Shown: positions 49,801 through 61,030, numbered from the stretch's first letter. The stretch is DNA of 64,000 nucleotides from Dromiciops gliroides (GCF_019393635.1 NC_057863.1:642107306-642171305), one strand, 5' to 3'. Translations and numbers: made by a program. The notes: generated by a model from the sequence alone, not told the origin.

Positions 49801-51541
49801 GGGTCTTCTACCAAAGGTTTGGGCCCCCGAGGAGACTAAGGGACCCTAATGTGGTTTGGGTTTTACCCTCAGGGTCATGGAGGAGCTGGTCAGCACGGCA
49901 GCGGCAGCGGGGCAGGAGTCACACCCTTGAACTCTGGGGTAAGTTCTCCCTTGCAAAGGCTTGAACTCTAGAAAGAGGGAAGGGAAAGGGAGGCAGGAGG
50001 AGGGCAAAGGGGCCCTGAGTCCTGGGGAGATGAAAGGGGGCTAGCAGGCCAGGCAGCAGAGGATGACCAGAAGAAAGCTGAGGGGGTTAACTCTTGATCT
50101 TCAATTTCCAGGCCTCGGCCAACATGCCCTTCATCAACTTGCCAGCTCTTTGGAAAGTAAGTATTGTCACTCTATCCTCTCTTGTTTGATAGGAATTTCC
50201 TGAGGGCAGAGGGTCTCCCTGCCTCCCCTCCTCCCCCCTTCACCAAGGAATAGCTCCCATTCTCATCTTTCCACTTTCAGTTTGGGGTTATCACTATGCA
50301 CCCTTCGGTTACCTCCCACAGTCTCCTAAGGTCAGGATGAGAGTTGGGTGACAAGACCACTTGGGGTCCACACCCATTATTTAGCCATAGAAGGACCAAT
50401 TTGGACCAATCTGGCCATTTGCCAATGTGTTTCCCTTACCTTCCTGGAGTCCACAAACCTTTTTCCTTCACCCCTAGCCTTAGGATCATCCATAGAAGAT
50501 TTCAATCAATTCATCAATTATTAAGTTCCTACTATATGCCAACCACCACACTAGGCACAGGGGACAGAAATATAAAAGTCAGGCAATCCCTGCCCCCACA
50601 GATCTTACACTCTGTTAGCTTTTTTTTCTCTGTCATCTTTGATTCATTCCCCCAGCCAATAGCTGCTAAGCACTGGGGTCTCTGTTCTTTCCTAGGTGGA
50701 GGCGAGTCCTCCTCTTATTCCTTGTACCAAGCTCCCTGCTCCATCCCTCTCTCCCTCACTGTGTTCCCAAAGGGATACTCTGGCTCTTTGCAATTGAGCA
50801 AAGCTTCCCCCTTTTCTATCAGCTGCCTGAGATGAGGGTAGGGGGAGGACAGGTCATGCAAGGCAAAGGGGACAAATTCATCCCTCTCCATCAGCCTGTC
50901 CCTTCCCCCCTCTTCCACCCAGGACACTGGGGCCTCCCTCCTCCCCCAACTGCTCAGCTCTTAAGGACAGAACTAGTAGAAATGACGCACACTCTATGTA
51001 ACCCCAACACCTAGAACAGCGTTTCATCATGAAGACCTGAGATCCAACCTCAGACACTCACCAGATGTGTGACTCTGAGCATGGCACTTAACCTCAGTTT
51101 TCTCATCTGTACAATGGGGATAATAATAGTACGTGAGGATCAGATGAGATAATAATTTTAAAGTACTTAGCACAGTGCCTGACACATAGTAAGTGCTATG
51201 TAATTAGCCTTTATCATTATCATTATTTATAAGAGTAAGACAATCTCTTCCATCCCCGTGTGTTATGGCTTCTGAACTCAACACTCAACAGTTCCCTCTT
51301 TGCCTCAAAAGTCCAGTTCTTGTCTATTTTATCAGTCTATCACACACCCCTTTCCCCCCGTACTCCAAAGCCCCCATGAGCCAGGCCAGGCCACAGCGTT
51401 GAGGTCTGTTTCTACCTCTGGCTCCATTTCCTTTGTGTTTTCCCCAAGTCTCTCCATATATCTGTCTGTCTCCTTTGGACGCAGCCCTCATGACTGTTCT
51501 CTCCTTTTTCTTCCCAGAGCATCGTCAACATCAACCCATGA
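46833..51541 (+). CDS. SBSN: SBSN, suprabasin, secreted epidermal repeat protein (4 exons, 485 residues)
   Basis: Suprabasin is a secreted protein of differentiating keratinocytes, made in suprabasal layers of stratified epithelia. Exons: 46833-48155, 49873-49938, 50112-50156, 51518-51541, all GT-AG and all in phase 0, giving 485 residues. The start is MHPATLVCTCSFLLLLGALP, a signal peptide with probable cleavage after GWTA. The mature N-terminus (VIEGINHGLSNAEREVGKAL) matches human suprabasin closely as I recall it. Residues 116-439 are eighteen 18-residue repeats (consensus GQGVNHAxGQAGKExDKF). The exon 1 end QAGKEANQLLN and the C-terminus NMPFINLPALWKSIVNINP are the conserved family tail. 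Only one Cys-bearing region exists (signal peptide), and the mature chain is hydrophilic. Phase-0 exons would allow exon-skipped isoforms. Confidence 0.97.
47178..48149 (+). repeat. SBSN: SBSN coding minisatellite, 18 units x 54 bp
   Basis: Units of exactly 54 bp run from 47178 to 48149 with no indel. Units 5-8 (47394-47609) and 9-11 (47610-47771) share the same sub-pattern (Tyr-Ala-Ala unit, His-Ala-Phe unit, His-Ala-Val unit) and near-identical DNA, so a block of about three units was duplicated recently. Edge units (1-2 and 15-18) are most diverged. Less regular 18-residue periodicity extends back to residue about 31. Confidence 0.95.
48367..48525 (-). mobile_element. L2 3' end, reverse, in SBSN intron 1
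   Basis: Reverse L2 tail: 'accatttattgaatgccaac', 'caaagcactggcgatagata', 'ctcaaggagcttacactcta'. Confidence 0.65.
48526..49440. other. SBSN intron 1, remaining sequence
   Basis: Partly L2-like ('gaccccaccttcagggagct' near 48740) and otherwise unique. No additional exon was recognised. Confidence 0.4.
49449..49601 (-). mobile_element. Short marsupial SINE in SBSN intron 1
   Basis: Reverse copy. 'tccattctctcttct' flanks both sides as a perfect target-site duplication. Confidence 0.94.
50505..50620 (-). mobile_element. L2 3' end, reverse, in SBSN intron 3
   Basis: Reverse L2 tail: 'tattaagttcctactatatg', 'cactaggcacaggggacaga', 'cacagatcttacactctgtt'. Confidence 0.65.
51025..51235 (+). mobile_element. 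MIR in SBSN intron 3
   Basis: Forward MIR: 'atccaacctcagacactcac', 'tttctcatctgtacaatggg', 'aaagtacttagcacagtgcc', 'tagtaagtgctatgtaatta'. Confidence 0.75.
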
Positions 51542-51699
51542 ACTGACTGATGGGCTTTGTCAGCTGTGCTGAGCAGGACTCACAGACTGATCTTCAGAGT
51601 GTTTGTGGAGAACTTGGAGGGGAGAGTGCTGTGTCAGGGGTGGATGGGGAGGGGAAAGATAACTTCCAGGACACAAGGAGTGGGGCCAGGGGGATTGTT

Positions 51700-51705
51700 A
51701 ATAAA
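51700..51705 (+). terminator. SBSN: SBSN polyadenylation signal (AATAAA)
   Basis: AATAAA lies about 158 nt after the SBSN stop codon, giving a compact 3' UTR. T-rich sequence follows. Confidence 0.85.
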
Positions 51706-51759
51706 CTTGATAAACTGGTACTCACTCCCCCTTTCTGTCTTTTAACATTTTCCTTTTTT

Positions 51760-52165
51760 TTATTATGAACTTAAATGCAAGCATTTCCACATACCAGGGT
51801 GTGTGTACCTGCAATGGGTTTGAAAAGCTTGTTAAGGAAGTAGAGGGAATATCTGGTAAATAACTGTATTATCCTATTTAAATATACCCAGAGTAGTATC
51901 AGTTAGTAAAAAAAATTTACACTTAATGACTGTATGATACTAAAAATGTTATGGACTCAATAAAGTTTTCTTTATGAAAATTACCCTATTTGGTTTCTTG
52001 CGTGAATCTGCTTGGAAAACTCTAGAATTTATTTCCTTTTACATTTCATATTTCAGGAAGGTTCTACTGAAAGATACAGGGTTACAGAGATTGAAAAAAA
52101 ACTGGGAATGCCTCTCATATGTACACGAAACCATGAATCTCTGTTATGCAGAGCTTGGCTTTTTA
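51760..52165. other. Intergenic DNA downstream of SBSN
   Basis: AT-rich text with 'gactcaataaagttttcttt' near 51955 and no element I recognise. No exon was identified. Confidence 0.4.
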
Positions 52166-52167
52166 AA

Positions 52168-52421
52168 GTATGTTGCTCAGTCATTTCAGTTATGTCCGAC
52201 TCTTTGTGATCCCATTTGGGGTTTTCTTGGAAGAGATGCAGAAGTGGTTTTCCATTTCCTTCTCCAGCTTGTTTTTCAGATGAGGAAACTGAGGCAAACA
52301 GGGTAAAGTGACTTGCCCAGGGTCACACAGCTAGGAAGTGTCAGAGGCTGCATTTGAACTCAGGTCTTCCTGACTCCAGGGTCAGTGCTTTATCCACTGC
52401 AGAGCCACCTAGCTACCCCAT
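52168..52421 (-). mobile_element. Long marsupial SINE, reverse
   Basis: Order: 'cagttatgtccgactctttg', 'catttggggttttcttgga', 'gatgaggaaactgaggcaaa', 'gccacctagctacccca'. Confidence 0.9.
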
Positions 52422-52439
52422 TTTAAACTATATTATATC

Positions 52440-52607
52440 ATCTATTGATTGATTGATTGATTGATTGGGTGGGGCAATGAGGGTTAAGTGATTTACCCAG
52501 GGTCACACAGCTAGTAAGTGTCAAGTGTTTGAGGTTAGATTTGAACTCAGGTCCTCCCGAATCCACTGCTTTATCCAGTGCTTTATCCACTGCGCCACCT
52601 AGCTGCC
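52440..52607 (-). mobile_element. Short marsupial SINE with a (TTGA)n tail
   Basis: Reverse copy with a TTGA run (52442-52467) in the tail position. 'ccactgctttatccagtgct' shows a small internal duplication before the head. Confidence 0.9.
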
Positions 52608-52609
52608 TT

Positions 52610-53310
52610 GCTTCTGGATCTCCTTCTCAACTTTTTTCTGTTCTCTTCCGAGTGTTTTAAAAATGTTTCCTTGACATCCCTTTCTTTGCTTTTTAAATTT
52701 TGCATTTCTTTCTCCCCTCCCCCAAGTGAAAGCTGTCCCTTCTGATCAATAGGTATAAACAAAAACATTGTGCTCACTGGGCCATGTATCCAAACATATA
52801 TCTCATTCCACATCTACAATCTGTCAGCCACTTTGGACTTTGGAGTAAGTGAAAGAACCCAGACTCAGGATTCAGAGGACCTGAGTTCAAATGCCACCTC
52901 AGTTTCCCTAGATCAAAAATGGAAGCATTGGCCTGGGTGGCTTCTGAGGTTCAAAATCCCTACGACTTCTTTGGGAAGAGGAAGGGAATCTGGTCTGTTG
53001 TTGGCCTTTGGGAGTTGTTGGTCATGGCATCAGCCAGACCTTCCAAGTTGTTCAAAGTTATTTTCCTTTACAATATACTGTTGTCATTGTATAAATTGCT
53101 CTCCCCTGGTTGTATTCACTTCAATCTGTGAAAAGAATTCAGGACCTGCAACCAGACATTTAAGAACTGGGCAAATCAACTCCTGGAGCCTCAGTTTCCT
53201 CACCTGCAAAGGGGTGATACCTCATAGGATTGTTGTGAAGCTCAAATAAGTCCTTTGCAAACCTTGAAGCACTACCTAGCTACGAGCATTTCAAATGAAT
53301 CTTCCCAGGT
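52610..53310 (-). mobile_element. L1 3' region, reverse, split by a MIR-like piece
   Basis: L1 wording at 52610-52835 ('tatctcattccacatctaca') resumes at about 53020-53310 ('ttacaatatactgttgtcat', 'cttcccaggtttctctgaac'). MIR-like sequence lies at 52850-52965 and 53140-53260. Confidence 0.55.
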
Positions 53311-53428
53311 TTCTCTGAACAGCTCTTCTTTGAATACCTTTCTGGGGTTGGGTGGAATAAGAGCCCTCATTCCTGGAAAAGGGGCAGAGTTTGGGCCAGA
53401 GTCATTTTTGAGACACCTTCCTTCCTTC

Positions 53429-53437
53429 TCTTTCTTT

Positions 53438-53507
<70 letters not shown>

Positions 53508-53745
53508 TTTTTCTTTATTCTTTCCTTCCTCTTTATTTCCTTCTCTTTTTCTCTCTTTTCCTTCCTTCCTTTCTCCTTTTCTCTTTCTTTCCTTTTTCTC
53601 TCTCCTGCCTTCCTTCCTTCTTTCTTTCTTTCTTTCTTTCTTTTCCTTCCTTCATTTCTTCTTTTCTTTTTCTTCCCTTTCTTTTTTCACTCTTTCTCTT
53701 TCCTTCTTTCTTTCTCTCTTTCCCTTCCTTCCTTCCTTTCCTCAC
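53429..53745. repeat. (TTTC)n microsatellite and pyrimidine tract
   Basis: A perfect TTTC run at about 53429-53506 followed by 240 bp of T/C-rich sequence with TTCC and TTTC words. Open frames across it in both directions are low-complexity artefacts. Confidence 0.95.
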
Positions 53746-54076
53746 CAGCCAAATGAGTGAATTGACTATCTCACACATTGTCACAGTGGAAAGAAGTTGA
53801 ATTCAGATGCAGAAGACTTGTGTTTCAGTCTTGGTAATCTTATTTAGTAGACCTGGGTGAACTCAGGCAACTCACTCAGCTCAGATAGGGTTTTTTGTTT
53901 CCTCCTCTCTAACATGAAGGGTTTAACTGAGGCAAAGATGAAGGTCTCTTCTATTTCCAATGCTAATTCTGTGAGTTTGGGTGGGATCCCAAGCCCTGAC
54001 CTTATGATCCCCCTATATGTGAGCCCAATGTTGTGAGAGATGACACTCTCATTTTTATTTTATTTTGTTTTATTTT

Positions 54077-54220
54077 TGTTTTTGGGCAGGGCAATGAGGG
54101 TTAAGTGACTTGCCCAGGGTCACACAGCTAGTAAGTGTCAAGTGTCTGAGGCAGTATTTGAACTCAGGTCTTCCTGAATCCAGGGCCAGTGCTTTATCCA
54201 TTGCACCACCTAGCTGCCTG
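54077..54220 (-). mobile_element. Short marsupial SINE
   Basis: Reverse copy within T-rich tails. 'gatgacactctca' flanks the region (54040 and 54259), suggesting a long duplicated target. Confidence 0.9.
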
Positions 54221-54484
54221 CTTTTCTTATTTTTTATTTTTGTTTTGTTTTTGAGGGGGATGACACTCTCAAGCAATTCTTCAATAGTAGTAAATATATT
54301 TAGGTGCTTTTGAGTGCAGAGGACAACCAGACAGTGAAAGAATATGGGCTAGGGAGTCAGAGGACCCGGGTTCCAATTCCGGGAGAGGTTGGGGGAGACA
54401 AAAGGTTTAGCTAAGATATGGTCTCTGGCTTCATGGAGCTCACAGTCTAAGAAAATCAGGCAACTGTATTGTGGATTATTAGGG

Positions 54485-54880
54485 AAGTCAGTCAACAAGC
54501 ATTTATTAAGCACCTACTACTTGCCAGGTGGGCAGCTAGTGGTAGAGCCCCAGGCCTGGAGTCAGGAAGACTCATCTTCCTCAGTTCAAATCTGGCCACA
54601 GACACTTTACTAGCTATGTGACCCTGAGCAAGTCACTGCAACCTGCTGGCCTCAGTTTCCCCATCTGTAAAATGAGCTGGGGAAGGAGATGGCAAACCGA
54701 TCCAGTGTCTTTTCCAAGAAAACCCCAAATGGGGTCATGGAGAGTCAGATGTGACTAAAACGACTGAACAACAACAACAATTTGCCAGGCACTGTGGTAA
54801 ATCCTGGGGATATAAAGAAAGGCAAAAGATAGTACCTGACCTCAAGGAGCTCACATTCTAATGACAGACACAGCATGCAA
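54485..54880 (-). mobile_element. L2 3' end, reverse, split by a long SINE
   Basis: 'catttattaagcacctacta' precedes and 'ccaggcactgtggtaaatcc' follows the SINE at 54530-54780. 'cttgccagg' versus 'tttgccagg' marks the insertion. Confidence 0.8.
54530..54780 (+). mobile_element. Long marsupial SINE nested in L2
   Basis: Forward long SINE, complete to its distal end: 'atgagctggggaaggagatg', 'aaaccccaaatggggtcatg', 'gactgaacaacaacaacaa'. It is the best full-length reference copy of this type in the window. Confidence 0.93.
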
Positions 54881-54915
54881 ACAACAAGGTACAAAGAAGA
54901 CACATGTAGGATAAA

Positions 54916-55070
54916 TCCTTTTTTTATTTTTTATTTTTGGCAGGGCAATGAGGGTTAAGTGACTTGCCCAGGGTCACACAGCTAAAAAGTGTAAAGTGTC
55001 TGAGGATTTGAACTCAGGTCCTGCTGAATCCAGGGACAGTGCTTTATCCACTGCACCACCTAGCTGCCCC
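54916..55070 (-). mobile_element. Short marsupial SINE
   Basis: Reverse copy. 'taaatcct' flanks both sides. Confidence 0.92.
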
Positions 55071-55191
55071 CTAAATCCTAATTTTTATTGATTACATTTG
55101 TCTTCTCTCAATTCATAAGGTCCTCATTTCCTCTCTTTTGCAACAGACTCACAGTTGGTTTTTCTTCTCTCCTCTTTCTATTCCATCCTCC

Positions 55192-55446
55192 ATTTTTGTT
55201 GAGTCATTTCAGTCATGTCCAACTCTTCGTGATCCCATTTGGGGTTTTCTTGGCAAAGATATTGGAGCGGTTTGCCATTTCCTTCACCAGGCCATTTTAC
55301 AGATAAGGAAACTGAGGCAAACAGGGTTCAGTGACTCACCCAGGGTCACACAGCTAGTAAGCATCTGAGGTCAGATTTGAACTCAGGGAGATGAGCCTTC
55401 TTGACTCCAGGCCAGGCACTCTATGCACCATGATGCCCCCTAGCTG
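55192..55446 (-). mobile_element. Long marsupial SINE, reverse
   Basis: Order: 'tcatgtccaactcttcgtga', 'catttggggttttcttggc', 'ataaggaaactgaggcaaac', 'gatgccccctagctgc'. Confidence 0.9.
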
Positions 55447-55449
55447 CAG

Positions 55450-56540
55450 TTTTGCAGTTTTTCCAACACACCAGAGGTTTCCCCTCTCCGACTTGTTCTC
55501 AGAATCCCCGGTGTCCTTCAAAGCTCAGGTCAAATACCATCTCTTACATAAGGATTTCCCCCCTGATGTTTCCCCTCTTCCCCCAGGACAACTGCTGGTC
55601 TCCTCCTCCCAAATGCCTTGTGTTAATGTTGATGAACTTCTCTGTTGCTTCTCCCAATTAAATGCAAGCTCTTCAGGGCAGGTAGTGATTCATGGCTGTC
55701 TCTGTAACCTCAGCACCTCTTAAACTGCCTGGTATGCAGAAGGTCCTTATAAATCTTTCTCACTGACCGTCATTTAGCCGATCTCTTTCCTCCCCTGCAA
55801 CCTTCTCTGTCTTTGTCTTCCCTGGATGGGTGGGGGTCATAGGTTGGCTCTGGAGTCAGAGGATGTGGGTTCAAATCCTGCTGCTCGGGCGTATTAGACC
55901 TTAGTGGTCCCCTGCTTCAACTCCTTCATTTTACAGAAGAGGAAACTGAGGCACAGGGCTTTAGAGGGACTTGCCCAAAGTCAGGCTTTGAACCAAGGTC
56001 TTCTGAACCTTACTCCAGTGCTCATAGGTGGAGAAGTGTCTCAAAATGAAACAAATGAATAGTATGTTATTGGCATAATAACAGTAAGAACTTACCCCGC
56101 CCCTGAGGAATCTGTGTTGAAACTGGAGGATGCCAGAAGGGCAGGGAGGGAGGACCAGTGAGACTTCTATTGAGCAGGTATATAGACAGGTTCACAAGAG
56201 ACACCCAGACGGCAGCCAGACCCAGAGGCTGTAGACACCATCTGTAGGATTCCAGATTCAAAGCCGGCAAGGGCTTTAGAGAGGTGGTTCTAGAGGCAGA
56301 GAACCTAAAGTTCAAATCCTGGTTTGGGGTATGGGCCTCAGTTTACCCTCTTGCAAAAAGAGGAGGTTGGACTAAATGTCCTCTGAAGTCCCTCTCAGCT
56401 CTAAATCTATGCTCCTAGAGTCTAGTCCAAGTCCATAACTTTACAAATGGGGAAACTGAGGCCCAGAAAGGTGGTTTGCTCCAGATCACATAGGGTATTA
56501 GGTAACAGAGCTGTTATCCAAACCTAAGTTTTCTGATTCT
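55450..56540. other. Intergenic DNA with MIR and L2 relics
   Basis: L2-like 3' wording at about 55510-55760 ('caaagctcaggtcaaatacc', 'aatgcaagctcttcagggca'). MIR-like pieces at about 55850-56015, 56280-56400 and 56425-56520. No exon seen. Confidence 0.5.
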
Positions 56541-56708
56541 TTTTTTTTTAATTCTTCTTTTTTTTTTTTTGGCGCGGGGCAATGAGGGTTAAGTGACTTG
56601 CCCAAGGTCACACAGCTAGTAAGTGTCAAGTGTCTGAGGCCGGATTTGAACTCAGGTCCTTCTGAATCCAGGGCCAGTGCTCTATCCACTGCACCACCTA
56701 GCTGCCCC
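56541..56708 (-). mobile_element. Short marsupial SINE
   Basis: Reverse copy. 'agttttctgattct' and 'agttttcttattct' flank it, a target-site duplication with one change. Confidence 0.93.
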
Positions 56709-57067
56709 CAGTTTTCTTATTCTAAATTCCTAACTTTCCCCTTTGTATTAGGGGAGTGCTGGTAAATATTTAACAACCAACTCTCCTCCCCCCTCAAAAA
56801 AAATCTATGCATGACATACTTTTCAGTTTAATTTGCATTACTGGCATTTCCATCATTCTTAAATCTAGATGATGAACAAAACCATCAAACAAACCCTGTT
56901 GTAGCATTTGTCCTTTTCTGAGATGTAAATGTTCACATGCAAAATTTTGAGTGAGCTAGAGCTAATCCCAGCATGCCCTGGCCTTGCATTTGCAAGGGCT
57001 CTAGCACTTCAGCTCCCTTGAAAATAGGAGCAATAGCTGGCTTTGTTGCTCATTCTATCCTTGTTTT

Positions 57068-57322
57068 GTTGTGGTTCAGTTGTTTCAGTCACGTCCGACT
57101 CTCTGTGACCCCCATTTGGGGTTTTCTCGGCAAAGATATTGGCATGGTTTGCCATTTTCTTCTCCAAATTATTTGACAGATTAGGAAACTGAGGCAAACA
57201 GGGTAAAGTACCTTGCCCAGGGTCACACAGCTAGTAAGTGTCTGAAGCCAGATTTGAACTCAGGAAGATGAGTCTTCCTAACTATAGACCCGGTGCTCTC
57301 TCCACTGCACCACCTAGCTGCC
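57068..57322 (-). mobile_element. Long marsupial SINE, reverse
   Basis: Order: 'cagtcacgtccgactctctg', 'catttggggttttctcggc', 'taggaaactgaggcaaacag', 'gcaccacctagctgccc'. 'gtccgactc' is retained, so this copy is close to consensus. Confidence 0.92.
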
Positions 57323-57845
57323 CATCCATACTTTACAATTTTCTCTATACTAACCTCCTCCAGGACAATCTCCAGTCTTCCCCTACTGACCTCACCCCCT
57401 CCTACCACGCCCTCGGAAGCAACAAAAGTAGTAGAAACAGATAGAAAGTCCATCTCAGGGAAAAACTGAAATCTGAGGTGTGTCTATAGGGTGTGTGTGT
57501 GTGTGTGTGTGAATCTCATGTATTACTGGGATATGTGGAAATAGCAGGATGGTCCCTGAGGGGTCCAGGGAATCAAAGCCCTTTAGTGAGTGATTGTTCT
57601 GTCTGGAATGAGTTCTGACCTAGGGTTAGGGTCTCCTCTCTCCAGCAGAGATCCTGGCCTTTTGAGTAAGATGGGTAGGCTCGGAGGGGTCGAAATTCTC
57701 TCATCCCTCAGGGTTTTAAATTCACCTAATCCCTACCCCAACGCAGGCCTCCCCACACTTTTACTCACCACTTGTAGTTGTAAACCAAGAATGATGCAAT
57801 GTAACATCTAATTAGCTTGCCTGGTCTTGGTGGTTGGGAAGACCT
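57323..57845. other. Intergenic DNA, mostly unique
   Basis: A short (TG)n lies at 57489-57511. No recognised gene or element. Confidence 0.4.
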
Positions 57846-57849
57846 ACCT

Positions 57850-58560
57850 GCAGCATGGACTGCAAGACTGAACACAGATCCTTGTTCCAGAGATATTGAA
57901 ATGTTTCTAGCAGCACTTTCTGTAGTGGATGTACTGAGAATGGGAACAGCCGAATAAGCTGTGGCATATGAATATGGGGAAATATTATGGTGCTGTGAGA
58001 AAGGAGAAATGGGAAGGATTCAGGGACACTTGCAAAGACTAGTATGAACTGATGCAAAGCAAAGGAAGCAGAACCAGGACAACAATTTACATACACAAAG
58101 GACACAACAGCCTAAAACCACCCTGGGAGACTTCAGAACCCTGATCAATACAATGACCTCCCATGACATCAGAGCACCTAAGGGTGAAGGTAGGCTCCCA
58201 CCCATTGGCAAGGAGGTGGTGGGAATAAGTGGTAAATGAAGGAAAATTTTCTTTTATGGTTTTTCTCTTTTTAAAAAACTCACTTTGTTGATATTTTCTT
58301 TATATCACCTTCATTTTAACATATTCCCTCTTTCCCTCCCCAGGAAAGCATCACTTGAAACAAAGACTGAAGAAAGGAAAAAAAAAAAAGCATTTCAGTA
58401 AAAAACAAGTAATCCATTCATTATACCTGACAGTCTATGCACTGCTCCACACTCATAGTTTCCATCTCTACAAGAAGGGAGGAAGGGAAGGCACTTATTT
58501 TCTGATGTAGCCAATGTGTTGCTTTGCTTTGCTTGATTATATGTATTTGTTATAAGAGAG
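57850..58560 (+). mobile_element. L1 3' region
   Basis: Forward L1 text: 'agaaatgggaaggattcagg', 'gaactgatgcaaagcaaagg', 'aagcagaaccaggacaacaa', 'tgcttgattatatgtatttg'. Diverged. Confidence 0.65.
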
Positions 58561-58639
58561 ACTTCTGTATAATCACAATTACAAAATCTATTTTATCTTT
58601 TGTGATTGCCTCTATCCCTTGTTTGGTTAAGAATTCTTC

Positions 58640-58913
58640 CCACATTGTTGTTGTTGTTGTTGTTGAGTTGTTTCAGTCTGGCCCAACTCTTCATGACCCC
58701 ACTTGGGGTTTTCTTGGCAAAGATACCATAGTGGTTTAGCCATTTCCTTCTCTAGCTCATTTGACAGATGAGGAAACTGAGGAAACCAGGGTTAAATGAC
58801 TTGTCCAGGGTCACACAGCTAATAAGTGTCTGGGGCTGGATTTGAATTCATGAAGATGAGTCTTCCTGACTCCAAGGCTGGTGCTCTATCTACTTTGCCA
58901 CCTAGCTGCCCAT
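58640..58913 (-). mobile_element. Long marsupial SINE with a (GTT)n tail
   Basis: Reverse long SINE beginning with a GTT run (58647-58665), the reverse of the AAC-rich tail. Then 'cacttggggttttcttggc', 'gatgaggaaactgaggaaac' and 'gccacctagctgcc'. Confidence 0.92.
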
Positions 58914-59600
58914 GTTTTGTAATATGACCTTAATATCTAATATCCCTATGAGCTTATTATGGGATATGGTGTAATAGGTTGGTCTAAACCTAATTTCTGC
59001 CAAATGCTTTCCTGTTTTTCCTTCGGTTCTTGTCAAATAGGAAGTTTTTTTCTAGGTTATCTAAGTTCCTGTGTTTATTGGGCACTGGGTTATTGAGTCC
59101 AGTTGCTTCTGGTTATCCCTTATCTAGATTGCCTGTTGCTATACCTTTCTATTTTTAAAACAATGCCAAAGAGCTTGGATGATTAATGCTTTGTAGTATA
59201 ATTTGAGGTCTGGAAATGTTCTATAAAGGATGGGATGTAGAAGAAGGCCTTGGGAAGTAACAGAAAGGTGGAAAAAAGGAAGAAAAGAGCATTTAAAAAG
59301 CACATCAAAAAAGTGCCTCTATGATGGGATGCCCCTAGATGGAAAAAGGAAACAGGCCTCCATCTTGATATATCAACATAGTCAGAGCCAGGGTCAGAGA
59401 AAGAAAAAAGACACTGAGAGAAAGAGTTGCCTCCCAGCATGGTGACCTCTCTCTCTCTCTCTCTGTTTATTTCTATGTTACTGCGACACAGATAGGGAGA
59501 CACACATTCTGACATGACTATGATTCTCAGTGCTATCAATGAGTGCCAAATGGAAGGGACAGGGACAGGACCATCTGCCAAGGAAATGCTATGAGCTGTG
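58914..59600. other. Intergenic DNA
   Basis: AT-rich and repeat-like to about 59230 without a confident family call. A short (CT)n lies at 59446-59464. No exon recognised. Confidence 0.35.
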
Positions 59601-60191
59601 GGGGAAGGTGAAAAGCCTGGGGGAGGTGTGTGGGGGGTCTGATGCTTGGGTCCTGGGAGAGGAGAACTATGAGAGGGAACTCTGCCCTTAAGTCCTCACA
59701 GGGCCAAAGAGTTAGTTGGAGGGCACTGGTCTGACCTCATTCCTTTGATAATCCTCCCAGAGCCCTAACAGGCTTTGGGTCCCTGCACTGTTCTGCCCCT
59801 GAGGGATATTGGAAGATGGGGGATTGTTTTGAGCTGACCCACCCCTCACGGGGCAGTTTTAAGTTCACACCCATGCCCCCTCTATGAATGGATAAACAGG
59901 ATGCAGAGGTCCACTCCCTACTTCCCTCCTTTCCTCCCACTCCATCCCCAGGGTGGCTGCTCCACCTACTCGCTTCTTCACTCCCTGTCCTATTCCCTTG
60001 GCCAAGAGCAGCCCAAATGCCATCACAATGACACTTTATTCCCAGGGCCTTCCTGGACACCAGAATTCTCCAAGCAGGTAATATTCAGAGGACAATGAAA
60101 ACAACTTTATAGGCTGGGATAGCAGTAGTTGAAGAGGAGGTCATGTTTGGGAATCTTGGGAGGTGAGACCCTGATCCAGAGAAGGGGGAAA

Positions 60192-60256
60192 ATAGTGGGG
60201 AGAGAGAAAGAGAGAGAAAGAAAGGGGGGAGAGAGAGAGAGGGAGAGAGAGAGAGA
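60192..60256. repeat. (GA)n purine tract
   Basis: G/A-only run with 'gagaga' and 'gaaag' words. Confidence 0.9.
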
Positions 60257-60534
60257 AGCAACCAGCATACTAACCAATCAACTATTCAATCAACCGACAG
60301 ACATTTATCAAGACACACAAGGGAAGCACTGGGGATAGGGACTAGAATATGATTTCCTTAGTCTAGGGAACACCTGGGTGTGGACAGCGCCCTTACCAAA
60401 GCAGGCTGACATCTTCTCTACATCTTTTCACTATAGAAGACCCCTTGAGCACTGAGAGGCTCTGATTTACCCAGGATCACACAGTCAGGATGACAGAAAG
60501 AAGACCTGGCTCCAGGTCTCCCTAGCTTTGAGGG

Positions 60535-60775
60535 TGACCTTTTATTCATCCATTAGAATGTAAGCTCCTTGTAAAGCATGTATAAACAAAAGTTGAGAAC
60601 TATCTTTACATGTAACGGAAAAAATAAAATATCTCATAAAACCAAAAAAAAAAAAAAGAATGTAAGCTCCTTGAGGGCAGACAGGGTCTGGCTTTCTTTC
60701 CATTTGGATTTGGATTTCCAGTGCTCAGCCCAGTGCCTGGTATATAGCAAGTGCCTGATAAATACTTGTTGACTG
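60535..60775 (+). mobile_element. L2 3' end, interrupted by a short L1 tail
   Basis: Forward L2 ending 'agaatgtaagctccttg', 'ctcagcccagtgcctggtat', 'gataaatacttgttgactga'. The L1 insert at 60572-60656 splits it. Confidence 0.85.
60572..60656 (+). mobile_element. 85-bp L1 3' tail insertion with a 17-bp target-site duplication
   Basis: 'agaatgtaagctccttg' at 60555-60571 is repeated at 60657-60673. Between them lie only the last bases of an L1 ('ttgagaactatctttacatg', 'gaaaaaataaaatatctcat') and an A-run. It is an extremely 5'-truncated L1 insertion. Confidence 0.92.
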
Positions 60776-60779
60776 ACCA

Positions 60780-61030
60780 ACTCTACCAGATGGTATTGGA
60801 AATGAAAAATAATTAGTTCTTCCCTTGGGCTTATATTCTACCAAGGGGCATAACCCATACATACGTGTATGTAAATATAAAGTACATGCAGAATAAATGC
60901 CAAATAATTTGGAGAGTGGCACTAGTATTAAGGGAGAGAGGTGCAGAGAAATGACTTCATTCCAGAGGTGGCTCTTGAGGGAGGTAGGGATTTTAAAATG
61001 TAGGTGAGAAAGGAGATGAAATACTGTGTA
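60780..61030 (-). mobile_element. L2 relic, reverse
   Basis: 'gcttatattctaccaagggg' and 'attccagaggtggctcttga' fit the reverse L2 3' region. It converges with the forward L2 end at 60775. Confidence 0.55.

Noticed and set aside
53255-53800. A 181-codon open frame rich in Phe, Ser and Leu, and a Lys/Glu-rich frame opposite
   Set aside because: Translation of the (TTTC)n tract on both strands.
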